A stretch of DNA of 64,000 nucleotides from an uncultured Draconibacterium sp. (GTDB taxonomy: Bacteria > Bacteroidota > Bacteroidia > Bacteroidales > Prolixibacteraceae): positions 1,689,501 to 1,753,500 of the forward strand of contig NZ_OY771647.1 in NCBI RefSeq assembly GCF_963674925.1, given 5' to 3'. The translations under genes were made by a program, and so were the position numbers. Below are positions 44,335 through 52,308 of this stretch, piece by piece (the first letter of the stretch is position 1; the number at the start of each line of letters is the position of its first letter). The notes beneath the pieces were generated by a model that saw nothing but the letters and a program-made list of their open reading frames with translations, was not told the DNA's origin and made no database searches.

Positions 44335-45567
44335 ATGGAAGAAACTTTGCAAGGCCTACAAATAGGTATAGATAATATGTGGTTATTGGTTGCTGCATTT
44401 CTGGTAATGTTCATGCAACCTGGATTTGCCCTGGTGGAGGCAGGTTTTACACGATCGAAAAACACCGCAAACATTTTGATGAAAAACCTGATGGACTTTT
44501 CTATCGGTTCGATATTATATTGGGCTATCGGTTTTACCATTATGTATGGAGACTCAATCGGAGGATTCATCGGAACACCTGACCTGTTCTTTATGAGCGA
44601 TGGTTTTGGTAGCAATTATTCGGATTATGCCGACCTGTTTTTCCAAACTGTATTTGCTGCTACTGCTGCAACTATTGTTTCGGGAGCAATGGCTGAAAGA
44701 ACTGAATTTAAAGCATACTTGATTTTTAGTATTGTAATTACCGTAGTTATTTACCCAATTTCAGGTCACTGGACATGGGGTGGTGGTTGGTTGAGCCAAC
44801 TTGGATTCCACGATTTTGCCGGTTCATCTATTGTACACTCTGTTGGTGCATGGGTTGGTTTAGCTGGTGCGGCTATTATTGGACCTCGTATCGGAAAATA
44901 CAAAAAAGACGGAACTCCGACTGCAATTCCTGGTCACAACCTGGCTTACGGTGCACTTGGTGTATTCATCCTGTGGTTCGGATGGTTCGGATTTAACCCC
45001 GGATCTCAATTAGCAGCTGCCGGTACTGATAACGCTGTTGCAATTGGTCACATCGCTGTAACTACTAACCTGGCTGCTGCAGCTGGTGCTGTTACTGCAA
45101 TGATGGTTGCATGGTTCCGTTACAAACGTCCATCACTTTCAATCTCACTGAACGGTGCATTGGCCGGTTTGGTTGCTATTACTGCTGGTTGTGATGCTGT
45201 TGATCCGATGGGAGCATTATTCATCGGTATTCTTGCCGGTTTCATTCTTCCATTCGCAGTTGAATTTATTGATAAAGTATTAAAAGTAGACGACCCTGTA
45301 GGTGCTATCTCAGTACACGGTGTTGGTGGTGCTTTTGGTACACTGGCTGTTGGTTTGTTCTCAACTTCTGAAGGTCTGTTTTATGGCCACGGAGCAAAAT
45401 TACTGGGTATCCAGGCTGTAGGTGTGGCAGCATTCTTCGCTTGGGCATTCGGTTTAGGTTTGGTATTATTCTTCGTCCTGAAGAAAGCAAATATACTGCG
45501 CGTTTCTAAGCGCATTGAAGAAGAAGGCCTCGATGTTTACGAACATGGTGAGAGTGCCTATAACTAA
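44335..45567 (+). CDS. amtB: Ammonium transporter
   Basis: A 410-residue inner-membrane channel for ammonia/ammonium with about 11 transmembrane segments. Family hallmarks include MWLLVAAFLVMFMQPGFALVE near the N-terminus, GAMAERTEFKAYL, GHWTWGGGWLSQLGFHDFAGS, and the twin pore histidines in GHNLAYGALGVFILWFGWFGFN and SVHGVGGAFGTLAVG. There is no signal peptide, as in many Gram-negative Bacteroidota members. It is cotranscribed with glnK and followed by a strong terminator. Confidence 0.97.
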   Translation: MEETLQGLQIGIDNMWLLVAAFLVMFMQPGFALVEAGFTRSKNTANILMKNLMDFSIGSILYWAIGFTIMYGDSIGGFIGTPDLFFMSDGFGSNYSDYADLFFQTVFAATAATIVSGAMAERTEFKAYLIFSIVITVVIYPISGHWTWGGGWLSQLGFHDFAGSSIVHSVGAWVGLAGAAIIGPRIGKYKKDGTPTAIPGHNLAYGALGVFILWFGWFGFNPGSQLAAAGTDNAVAIGHIAVTTNLAAAAGAVTAMMVAWFRYKRPSLSISLNGALAGLVAITAGCDAVDPMGALFIGILAGFILPFAVEFIDKVLKVDDPVGAISVHGVGGAFGTLAVGLFSTSEGLFYGHGAKLLGIQAVGVAAFFAWAFGLGLVLFFVLKKANILRVSKRIEEEGLDVYEHGESAYN

Positions 45568-45607
45568 TAATCTTCTTCAGCTTTTAAGTCTGTAGCTGTC
45601 TGTTTGT

Positions 45608-45636
45608 GGCCCCGTCGTTGGGCGGGGCCATTTTTC
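45608..45636 (+). terminator. Rho-independent terminator of glnK-amtB
   Basis: GGCCCCG-8 nt-CGGGGCC, seven G-C pairs, then A and five T; 40 bases after the amtB stop. Confidence 0.92.
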
Positions 45637-45689
45637 TTTTCAACTACACGACTCGAAACAATTTGAACATTAACTGCATAATATATTTC

Positions 45690-45782
45690 GTTTTACGTTA
45701 AATTAAGGTCAAGGGTAGTTATTAGTTAGTTTAGTTAGATTAAAAGAATCGGAGACCGACTGCAATTTGTAGTCGGTTTTTT
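45690..45782 (+). ncRNA. Candidate small RNA downstream of amtB
   Basis: After the amtB terminator a second complete terminator (ACCGACT/AGTCGGT) ends a 150-base stretch with no open frame. Upstream sit TTTG (45662-45665) and TATATTTC (45682-45689), which resemble a Bacteroidota promoter but with a 16-base spacer and one changed base. A short RNA of about 90 bases is possible. Confidence 0.3.
45755..45782 (+). terminator. Rho-independent terminator (+)
   Basis: ACCGACT-9 nt-AGTCGGT perfect seven-pair stem, followed by six T. Confidence 0.85.
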
Positions 45783-45861
45783 GTTGATAAAAATGCAAGC
45801 TTTTAAGTGAAAGTATTTGAGGCTTATGTATTTTTGTCACTTCTAAAAAATTGTAGAAATT

Positions 45862-46488
45862 ATGATGCAGACTTGGTTCGAGAGTAAAGTAAAATATATG
45901 AAAGTTTCCGAGAGCGGAAGCGAATCTATGGTAACCGAAAACTTTTTGTTGGATGCCGTATCGTACACTGATGCTGAAACCCGGATTATTCGGCAGATGC
46001 AGCAGATGGTTAGAGGCGGAGAGTTTACCATTGTTGATATTAAGAAATCGCGGATTGCAGAAGTTTTTCCTTACGAAAACGGGGAGTGGTGGTTTAAAGC
46101 TACCATTAACCTGGTAACGATCGATGAAGAGGCCGGCAAAGAGAAAAAGATCCGTGCGTATTACCTGATAATGGCCGACGACATTAAAGAAGCACTTAAC
46201 CGGTTGGATGAAAGTCTGGAATACCTGGTAATTCCGTTTGTGGTTACCTCGTTGGCGGTAAGTCCTATTGTTGACGTATTCCCATACGAGCCATCAGAGT
46301 CGGCAGAAAAAGTACCTGAAGGGTTTGTGCCGGTAGCAGAGGTCGAGAAAAAGAATCCGATATTTACTGACGGTGTGAATCCTTACACCGAAGAAGAGCA
46401 GGAAGTTGCTTCATATGAAGAGGAGACTGAAGATACAGACGCTCCGGAAGAGACAGAAGATTCGACTGAAGAAAAGCCGGAAGAATAG
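45862..46488 (+). CDS. DUF4494 family protein
   Basis: A 208-residue cytoplasmic protein of the Bacteroidota-specific DUF4494 family: TWFESKVKYMKVSESGSE at the N-terminus, FLLDAVSYTDAETRI, FTIVDIKKSRIAEVF, WWFKATINLVTIDEE and YYLIMADDIKEAL. Function unknown. The last 60 or so residues are a Glu/Thr-rich acidic tail (EEETEDTDAPEETED and so on), apparently disordered. ATG codons at 45862 and 45865 are both usable. It shares a bidirectional terminator with the convergent gene. Confidence 0.88.
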   Translation: MMQTWFESKVKYMKVSESGSESMVTENFLLDAVSYTDAETRIIRQMQQMVRGGEFTIVDIKKSRIAEVFPYENGEWWFKATINLVTIDEEAGKEKKIRAYYLIMADDIKEALNRLDESLEYLVIPFVVTSLAVSPIVDVFPYEPSESAEKVPEGFVPVAEVEKKNPIFTDGVNPYTEEEQEVASYEEETEDTDAPEETEDSTEEKPEE

Positions 46489-46499
46489 ATAAAAAAATT

Positions 46500-46533
46500 G
46501 CAGTCCGCCTGTAAGAATGTGCAGGCAGACTGC
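46500..46533. terminator. Bidirectional terminator between convergent genes
   Basis: GCAGTCCGCCTG-10 nt-CAGGCAGACTGC, a long stem with one mismatch. On the minus strand it is followed by seven T after two A; on the plus strand by ATTTT. It serves the minus-strand gene at 46573-47253 best, and the DUF4494 gene from the other side. Confidence 0.8.
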
Positions 46534-46572
46534 ATTTTAGTTAATTATTAAGTAGTTGACGAAAAAAAGTCT

Positions 46573-47253
46573 CTATAAGTTCACCATTACTTTGTAGTAG
46601 TTGAATTTACAACGCATTTTCGGATCGAATTGGTAGTAAGCAATTGCCATCCGGCAAATGTCTTGTATTGTTTCGTAAATCTCTGCTACTTCTTTCTTTC
46701 CGTAATTATCCAATTCAGTATCTCCCTCTAAAGCAATAAAGAAATCTTCAAATTGACTGACCCGATTAGCACAAACAAGAATCTTGTCGAATAAGGTGTC
46801 AGGAGTTCCTTTTTCACTGATCTTTTGCCTTACGGCTTCGTTTAAATTAGCGGCAAATGTTTTTAGAAATTTAAAGAGGCTAATGTGGTCGCCGTTTTTG
46901 GCATCGCTGAAATAATCGGTGTAACCTGTGGTTTGGAAAAATTCTTTTAAAAAGGATTTGTCGTTTTTGAAGTCGACTTTTAAAGAAGCTCGCAGAACTT
47001 TTAGGTGTTGAAGGCCTTCAACCATAATTTCGTGCCATTCGCGATAACGTTCTTCTTCCAAAACATCCAGATTTTCAGTGTAGTGTTTGTCGATGGTGTC
47101 ATCGATCCACACCATTAGGGATGTTGCGAATTCCGGATCCCATTCATTTCGCAGAATCGATAACTCGTAGATGTTTTCTTTAAAGGTTTTTGCAATTTGT
47201 TGACAAGCTAAAATGGTGGCCGTACTGGTAGGACAAATGGTTAATGTTTCCAT
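46573..47253 (-). CDS. Conserved hypothetical protein, mostly alpha-helical
   Basis: A 226-residue cytoplasmic protein without signal or membrane segments. Composition and pattern suggest an all-helical bundle (ATILACQQIAKTFKENIYEL, then LDVLEEERYREWHEIM, later KKEVAEIYETIQDICRMA). No family is recognised. It is monocistronic, with a palindromic region about 100 bases upstream and a terminator behind. Confidence 0.7.
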   Translation of the reverse strand: METLTICPTSTATILACQQIAKTFKENIYELSILRNEWDPEFATSLMVWIDDTIDKHYTENLDVLEEERYREWHEIMVEGLQHLKVLRASLKVDFKNDKSFLKEFFQTTGYTDYFSDAKNGDHISLFKFLKTFAANLNEAVRQKISEKGTPDTLFDKILVCANRVSQFEDFFIALEGDTELDNYGKKEVAEIYETIQDICRMAIAYYQFDPKMRCKFNYYKVMVNL

Positions 47254-47342
47254 ACAAGCGGTTTTTTGTAGTTAGAAGATATAACAAAGCTACGGAGTAC
47301 CGCTTAAATATGCCCAATTGTAAAGTGGTTATTTTCAATGTT

Positions 47343-47387
47343 TTATAGTTATGTTATGGAACTATGTTTCATAACTGTGTTCTATAA
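47343..47387. promoter_or_regulatory. Nested dyad upstream of the helical hypothetical gene
   Basis: The inner near-palindrome GTTATGGAAC-TAT-GTTTCATAAC (47353-47375) sits inside an outer pair TTATAG/CTATAA (47343-47348, 47382-47387). The position, 90-135 bases before the start codon, suits a repressor or activator site. Confidence 0.45.
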
Positions 47388-47479
47388 TATGTTTATATGA
47401 TCCAGCAGGATATGGAATTGCTAAACCTGAAAGGGTTAAAGAAAATATTAATTGTTATAATGCTTTGGAATACAATGTG

Positions 47480-48097
47480 TTACTTGTGTCTTTTCTTGAG
47501 TTCACGAACCACGTCTTCAATTCGGTAACCTTTATGAGTAAGCAACACAATTAAGTGATAAAGCAAATCGCCGGCTTCGTACATGAAGTTCTCATCATCG
47601 TTTGCCATAGCTCCAATAATAGTTTCAACAGCTTCTTCACCAACTTTTTGCGTAATTTTTCGTGTTCCTCTTTGAAATAAAGAAGTTGTGTACGAACCTT
47701 CCGGCATTTCGGCTTTGCGTTTGTCGATAAAATCCTGCAGGTAGCTAAGAAATTGAATGTCGTTGCCTGCGTTTGATTCTTCAAAGCAAGTATCGTCGCC
47801 TTTGTGGCAAACCGGTCCAACCGGATTTACTTTAATAAGCAGTGTGTCGTTGTCGCAATCAATGGCCATCGAAACAACATCCAGAAAATTTCCCGATTCC
47901 TCGCCTTTGGTCCACAAGCGGTTTTTGGTGCGGCTAAAAAAGGTAACTTTGCCTAGCTCCTGTGTTTTGGCCAATGCATCTTCGTTCATAAAACCAAGCA
48001 TCAAAACATTTTGCGTTTCTGCATCCTGAATGATTGCCGGAATTAACCCGTCCATTTTATTGAAATCGATTTTTGAAATATCTGTTAGCTGTCTCAT
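47480..48097 (-). CDS. hisIE: Bifunctional phosphoribosyl-AMP cyclohydrolase / phosphoribosyl-ATP pyrophosphatase
   Basis: Steps two and three of histidine synthesis in one 205-residue protein. The HisI half (about 1-110) has MLGFMNEDAL, FFSRTKNRLWTKGEESGN and the zinc/magnesium ligands MAIDCDNDTLL and PVCHKGDDTCF. The HisE half (about 115-205) has SLFQRGTRKITQKVGEEAVET and YEAGDLLYHLIVLL. The two domains are fused as in E. coli and in most Bacteroidota. It lies 76 bases after hisF in the hisA-hisF-hisIE order. Confidence 0.96.
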   Translation of the reverse strand: MRQLTDISKIDFNKMDGLIPAIIQDAETQNVLMLGFMNEDALAKTQELGKVTFFSRTKNRLWTKGEESGNFLDVVSMAIDCDNDTLLIKVNPVGPVCHKGDDTCFEESNAGNDIQFLSYLQDFIDKRKAEMPEGSYTTSLFQRGTRKITQKVGEEAVETIIGAMANDDENFMYEAGDLLYHLIVLLTHKGYRIEDVVRELKKRHK

Positions 48098-48173
48098 ATC
48101 TGTTTGTTTAGTCGGAAGTCCGAAGCACGGAGCCCGAAGTTTAAAAACGCTGCGAAGTTAATCTTTTGATTGG

Positions 48174-48929
48174 CTATCGAACTACAATGCCTTTGTCTTT
48201 TAAGTATTTCTTAAGAACCGGAATTGGAATTTCGTTGTAATGAAATATACTGGCTGCCAGTCCGGCGTCGGCTTTGCCTTTTGTAAAAACATCAACAAAA
48301 TGCTCTTCGGTACCCGCGCCGCCCGATGCAATGATCGGAATCTTCAGCATATCGGCCATCTTCGAAAGCTCTTTATTGGCGAATCCATTTTTTGTTCCGT
48401 CGTGGTTCATCGAAGTAAAAAGTATCTCTCCGGCACCACGGTCTTCGGCTTCTTTTGCCCACGAAAACAGTTCTTTGTCGGTAGGAATGCGACCGCCGTT
48501 TACGGTAACTGTCCAGTGCTCGTTCTCATCGCCGCGTGCATCGATGGCAACCACTACAAACTGGCTTCCAAAATTCAGCGCCAGGTCGTCGATTAGTTTA
48601 GGATTACGAACCGCCGATGAGTTGATGGAGATTTTATCGGCGCCTGCAGCCAAAAGTTTTTCAGCATCGCTTAATTCGCTGATTCCACCTCCAACAGTAA
48701 ACGGAATGTTGATATGGGCTGCAATTCGTTTTACCAGCTCAACAAAAGTTTTTCTGCCTTCGTGGGTTGCTGTAATATCCAGGAAACACAGTTCGTCGGC
48801 ACCGTCGGCAGCATATTTTGCGCCCAGCTCCACAGGGTCGCCTACTTCTTTAATGTCGACAAAATTGATTCCCTTAACGGTTTGTCCGTTACGGATATCG
48901 AGGCATGGTATTATTCGTTTTGCAAGCAT
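48174..48929 (-). CDS. hisF: Imidazole glycerol phosphate synthase cyclase subunit
   Basis: HisF condenses PRFAR with ammonia (from HisH glutaminase) into imidazole glycerol phosphate and AICAR. A 251-residue beta/alpha barrel: IIPCLDIRNGQTVKG holds catalytic Asp11, and FVVVAIDARGDEN holds the second Asp (about 130). Phosphate-binding loops are GGGISEL and ASGGAGTEEH. hisH is not in the window. It lies between hisA and hisIE on the minus strand. Confidence 0.97.
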   Translation of the reverse strand: MLAKRIIPCLDIRNGQTVKGINFVDIKEVGDPVELGAKYAADGADELCFLDITATHEGRKTFVELVKRIAAHINIPFTVGGGISELSDAEKLLAAGADKISINSSAVRNPKLIDDLALNFGSQFVVVAIDARGDENEHWTVTVNGGRIPTDKELFSWAKEAEDRGAGEILFTSMNHDGTKNGFANKELSKMADMLKIPIIASGGAGTEEHFVDVFTKGKADAGLAASIFHYNEIPIPVLKKYLKDKGIVVR

Positions 48930-48943
48930 TTTCTTATCAGTTT

Positions 48944-49026
48944 TGTCATTTCGACGAGTAGGCGAGGAGAAATCTGTTGATATGAGGTAGATTTCTCAGC
49001 TTCGTTCCTCAGGATTCGAAATGACA
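48944..49026. repeat. Inverted-repeat element, copy 2 (related to 15232-15329)
   Basis: The hisF-hisA spacer opens TGTCATTTCGACGAGTAGGCG and closes CCTCAGGATTCGAAATGACA. The terminal ~11 bases are perfectly inverted and a second internal pair AGAAATCT/AGATTTCT follows. Design and end sequence match the element between gmk and nadD. Confidence 0.75.
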
Positions 49027-49035
49027 GTATCATTG

Positions 49036-49767
49036 TTATGAAATGAACTTCTCTATTTCTTTCAAAGTTATGCGATTTTCATAAATGGCTTTTCCGGTAA
49101 TTACTCCCGGAACGCCCATTTCATCTAATTTTAATATGTCGTCCATGGTGGCAATTCCGCCACTGGCAATAATTTCCACTTTCGGCAGTGTTTTCATAAT
49201 GTCAGCGTATAATTCAAAAGAAGGGCCGCTTAACATTCCGTCGCGGCTGATATCTGTTGAAATTACTTTGCTGATTCCCTGTTTGTGGAATTCTGAAATA
49301 AAATCGATAACACCTAATTCGGTGGTTTCCAGCCAGCCGCTTACTGCAATATTGCCGTCTTTTGCATCGGCACCCAGAATGATTTTTTCGCAACCGAATT
49401 TTTCCAGCCAGCTCAGAAAAGTATCTTTCTCTTTTACTGCGATACTACCGCCGGTAACCATTGCTGCACCTGAGTTGAACGCAATTTCCAAATCTTCATC
49501 CGATTTTAATCCGCCGCCAAAGTCAATCACCAAATTTGTTTTTCCGGCAATGGTTTCCAGTACCTTGTAATTTACGATGTGCTTGGCTTTTGCTCCATCC
49601 AGGTCAACAAGGTGTAAACGTGTGATTCCTGCATTCTCGAACATTTTGGCCACCTCCAACGGGTTCTCGTTGTATACCGTTTTTTGGTTGTAATCGCCCT
49701 GAGAAAGTCGCACACATTTAGCGTCAATGAGGTCGATGGCAGGTATTATTTCTATTTTTTTAGTCAT
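49036..49767 (-). CDS. hisA: ProFAR isomerase (HisA)
   Basis: HisA, 1-(5-phosphoribosyl)-5-[(5-phosphoribosylamino)methylideneamino]imidazole-4-carboxamide isomerase, 243 residues. The start is set at 49767 (MTKKIEI); a longer frame from 49800 has an atypical N-terminus. Catalytic residues appear in IIPAIDLIDAKCVRLSQGDY (first Asp) and VISTDISRDGMLSGPSF (second Asp). Phosphate loops IDFGGGLKSDEDL and IIASGGIATMDDI are intact. It follows argF' by 44 bases, linking the histidine genes to the arginine/proline cluster. Confidence 0.96.
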   Translation of the reverse strand: MTKKIEIIPAIDLIDAKCVRLSQGDYNQKTVYNENPLEVAKMFENAGITRLHLVDLDGAKAKHIVNYKVLETIAGKTNLVIDFGGGLKSDEDLEIAFNSGAAMVTGGSIAVKEKDTFLSWLEKFGCEKIILGADAKDGNIAVSGWLETTELGVIDFISEFHKQGISKVISTDISRDGMLSGPSFELYADIMKTLPKVEIIASGGIATMDDILKLDEMGVPGVITGKAIYENRITLKEIEKFIS

Positions 49768-49811
49768 GTTTTTAAATTCTCTCAATCCGCAAGGCCGCAA
49801 AGGTAGCAGAA

Positions 49812-50759
49812 TTAAGCATTTTCAAGAATCATTTTCAATACTGCCTGTGCCGTAACTTCGCGGTTGTATGCTTGTTCAACCACAATTGAATTCGGGCTGT
49901 CGATGACGCCATCGCTTACCACCATGTTCCGACGTACCGGAAGACAATGCATAAATTTGGCATCGTTGGTTAACGCCATTTTTGCTTCATCAACCGTCCA
50001 GCTCATATCTTTCGATAGGATTTGGCCATAATCGGTGTATGAAGCCCAGTTTTTAGCGTAGATAAAATCAGCACCTTCAAAAGCTTTTTTCTGATCGTAC
50101 TCTACTTTAGCATCTCCCATAAATTCCGGAGCCAGTTCGTATCCTTTCGGGTGAGTAACCACCAGTTCGTAATTGGTTTCGCGCATCCACTCCACAAACG
50201 AGTTGGCAACGGCTTGTGGTAACGCACGCGGGTGTGGTGCCCATGTAAGAACTACTTTGGGTTTTTCCACCTTTTTGTGTTCTTCAATGGTTACCAGGTC
50301 GGCAAAACTTTGTAAGGGGTGACGGGTTGCGGCTTCCATGCTTACCACGGGAACACCTGCGTATTCAACAAACTGGCTTAATATTTTTTCAGCGTAATCA
50401 TCTTCACGTTTTTCGAATTTAGCAAACGCACGAACGCCAATTACATCGCAATATTTTCCGATTACCGGGATGGCTTCGCGCAGGTGTTCGGCATTTTTGC
50501 CGTCCATAACCACGCCCATTTCCGATTCCAGTTGCCAGCTGTCTTCGTTTACGTTCATCACCATCGTGTTCATGCCCATGTTCATGGCAGCTTTTTGGGT
50601 ACTGAGACGCGTACGCAGACTTGAGTTGAAAAATACCAAAACCATGGTTTTGTTTTTTCCAAGGTGCTGAAATCCAAATTTGTTATTTTTTACTTCGAAT
50701 GCAGTTGCCAGCGCTTTTTCAATGCTGGGAATATCTTTTACTGATGTGAATTTTTTCAT
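49812..50759 (-). CDS. argF': N-succinyl- or N-acetyl-L-ornithine carbamoyltransferase
   Basis: Transfers the carbamoyl group to an N-acylated ornithine in the Bacteroidota/Xanthomonas-type arginine pathway. The 315-residue protein has the carbamoyl-phosphate motif FFNSSLRTRLSTQ (43-55), a transcarbamylase motif HPLQSFADL, and the carboxyl-terminal HCLPVRRNMVVSDGV, whose CLPVRRN form is typical of acyl-ornithine enzymes. In the loop that sets substrate choice (GKNAEHL, residues 87-93), position 90 is Ala; the B. fragilis succinyl enzyme has Pro there and the Xanthomonas acetyl enzyme Glu (recalled). Lack of Glu favours succinylornithine, as inference. It follows proA. Confidence 0.92.
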   Translation of the reverse strand: MKKFTSVKDIPSIEKALATAFEVKNNKFGFQHLGKNKTMVLVFFNSSLRTRLSTQKAAMNMGMNTMVMNVNEDSWQLESEMGVVMDGKNAEHLREAIPVIGKYCDVIGVRAFAKFEKREDDYAEKILSQFVEYAGVPVVSMEAATRHPLQSFADLVTIEEHKKVEKPKVVLTWAPHPRALPQAVANSFVEWMRETNYELVVTHPKGYELAPEFMGDAKVEYDQKKAFEGADFIYAKNWASYTDYGQILSKDMSWTVDEAKMALTNDAKFMHCLPVRRNMVVSDGVIDSPNSIVVEQAYNREVTAQAVLKMILENA

Positions 50760-50838
50760 AATTTAAGTTTGAAAATGGAAGCATGAAGACCGAAGTTTCA
50801 GCTTCCGGAGTTTATATTTTTGTCTTTTATATTTTTAC

Positions 50839-50896
50839 TTTTGCTCCCGACGCTAACGGTCGGGATTTCGTCCATCAGAGCTGTCCTCAACTTTTT
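50839..50896. repeat. Dispersed hairpin repeat, copy 2 (inverted copy of 352-409)
   Basis: In the argF'-proA spacer, with the hairpin TCCCGAC-7 nt-GTCGGGA. See the copy at 352-409 for the match. Confidence 0.7.
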
Positions 50897-50907
50897 ACTT
50901 TAGCCTT

Positions 50908-52158
50908 TTACTTTGGACGTACTTGTCCGTTTCCTTCGATTATCCATTTGTAGCTGGTCAATTCTTCCAGTGCCATTGGCCCGCGGGCGTGTAATTTTTG
51001 TGTGCTGATGCCAATCTCAGCTCCAAGTCCGAATTGTGCTCCGTCGGTAAAAGCAGTTGAGGCGTTGGAATAAACGGATGATGCATCTACCATTTTCCGG
51101 AATTTCTCAATTCGCTCCTGGTTCTCAGTAATGATCGCCTCGCTGTGTTTTGAAGTATATGTATTAATATGTTCCAAAGCTTCGTTGAAAGAAGCAACTG
51201 TTTTTATCGACATTTTCATCGATAAAAATTCTGTTCCGAATGATTCTTCAGTGGCCTCAAATAACAGCTCTTTTGGGTAAATCGGTTCTATTTGTTTGTA
51301 AGCTTTTTCATCGGCATAAATTACCACCTGTTCTTCCGAAAGTTTTTTGGCAAAATCGTTTAGTTCATTCAATCGGTTTTCGTGAATTACCAAACAATCC
51401 AGTGCATTACAAACTGAGCAACGGCGGGTTTTGGCGTTGAAAATAATTTCGAGGCCTTTTTCGGCATCGCCAAATTCATCGAAATAAGTGTGGCATATAC
51501 CTGCACCGGTTTCAATTACCGGAATGGTGGCATTTTCGCGTACAAAGTTTATCAGTCCCTGACTACCGCGTGGAATAATCAAATCGATATATCCGCGAGC
51601 GCGCAACATTTCGTTGGTTTCCTCGCGCCCGGCAGGAAGTAATGTTACTGTATTTTCGTCGAAATCGAATTTTTTTAGCACATCGCGTATGATAGAAACA
51701 ATGGCCTGATTGGAGTATATGGCATCGCTGCCACCTTTTAAAACACAGGCGTTACCCGATTTCAGGCACAAGGCAAAAACATCGAAGGTTACGTTTGGGC
51801 GGGCTTCATAAATTATCCCAATTACACCAAACGGAACGGTGACTTTTTTGATTTTCAGCCCATTTTCACGAACCGTTTCCTTTAAGGTTTTTCCAACCGG
51901 ACTATCAAGGCGGGCAACGTTTTCCATGTCGGAAGCAATGCCTTTTATTCTTTCTTCCGATAATTTCAGTCGGTCGTATTTTGGATCTTGCGGATCCATA
52001 CGATCCAGGTCTTTTTGATTCTCAGTAAGAATAAACTCTGTTTTTGCCCTCGCTTCGTTTGCCAGCTCCAGCAATATTTTTTTCACCTGGTCGTCATTCA
52101 CCAGATTTAATTTGCGCGATGCATCAAGCGTTTTTTTTAGCTGTTGTTCTATTTTCAT
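50908..52158 (-). CDS. proA: Glutamate-5-semialdehyde dehydrogenase (gamma-glutamyl phosphate reductase)
   Basis: The second step of proline synthesis: NADPH reduction of gamma-glutamyl phosphate. A 416-residue aldehyde-dehydrogenase-fold enzyme. Visible marks are VPFGVIGIIYEARPNVT (cofactor site), ACVLKGGSDA, LIIPRGSQGLINFV, and the catalytic Cys in KTRRCSVCNALDCLV. The C-terminal signature AQFGLGAEIGISTQKLHARGP is intact. It lies downstream of proB, separated by 150 bases that include a terminator-like hairpin. Confidence 0.97.
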   Translation of the reverse strand: MKIEQQLKKTLDASRKLNLVNDDQVKKILLELANEARAKTEFILTENQKDLDRMDPQDPKYDRLKLSEERIKGIASDMENVARLDSPVGKTLKETVRENGLKIKKVTVPFGVIGIIYEARPNVTFDVFALCLKSGNACVLKGGSDAIYSNQAIVSIIRDVLKKFDFDENTVTLLPAGREETNEMLRARGYIDLIIPRGSQGLINFVRENATIPVIETGAGICHTYFDEFGDAEKGLEIIFNAKTRRCSVCNALDCLVIHENRLNELNDFAKKLSEEQVVIYADEKAYKQIEPIYPKELLFEATEESFGTEFLSMKMSIKTVASFNEALEHINTYTSKHSEAIITENQERIEKFRKMVDASSVYSNASTAFTDGAQFGLGAEIGISTQKLHARGPMALEELTSYKWIIEGNGQVRPK

Positions 52159-52176
52159 AATAATGGTCTTTCAACG

Positions 52177-52205
52177 AAAAACCCTCTCCCGGGGGAGGGA
52201 GAGGG
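52177..52205 (-). terminator. Terminator/attenuator between proB and proA
   Basis: On the minus strand CCCTCTCCC-6 nt-GGGAGAGGG, nine perfect pairs, is followed by five T; it stands 18 bases ahead of the proA start codon. It probably reduces read-through from proB into proA and later genes. Confidence 0.7.
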
Positions 52206-52308
52206 AGCTCAGAATATGTTCAAATTAAGGCATCAAAAAAAGGGAGTAAGGGTAGTTTGCCGTGGGCGACAAACTTCGTTAAAGGTTACTCTGAGCTATT
52301 TTTATATT

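Noticed and set aside
48274..48990. 238-residue plus-strand frame opposite hisF
   Set aside because: hisF is complete on the other strand. The Ser/Pro/Ala-rich translation is what a reverse frame of an ordinary gene gives.
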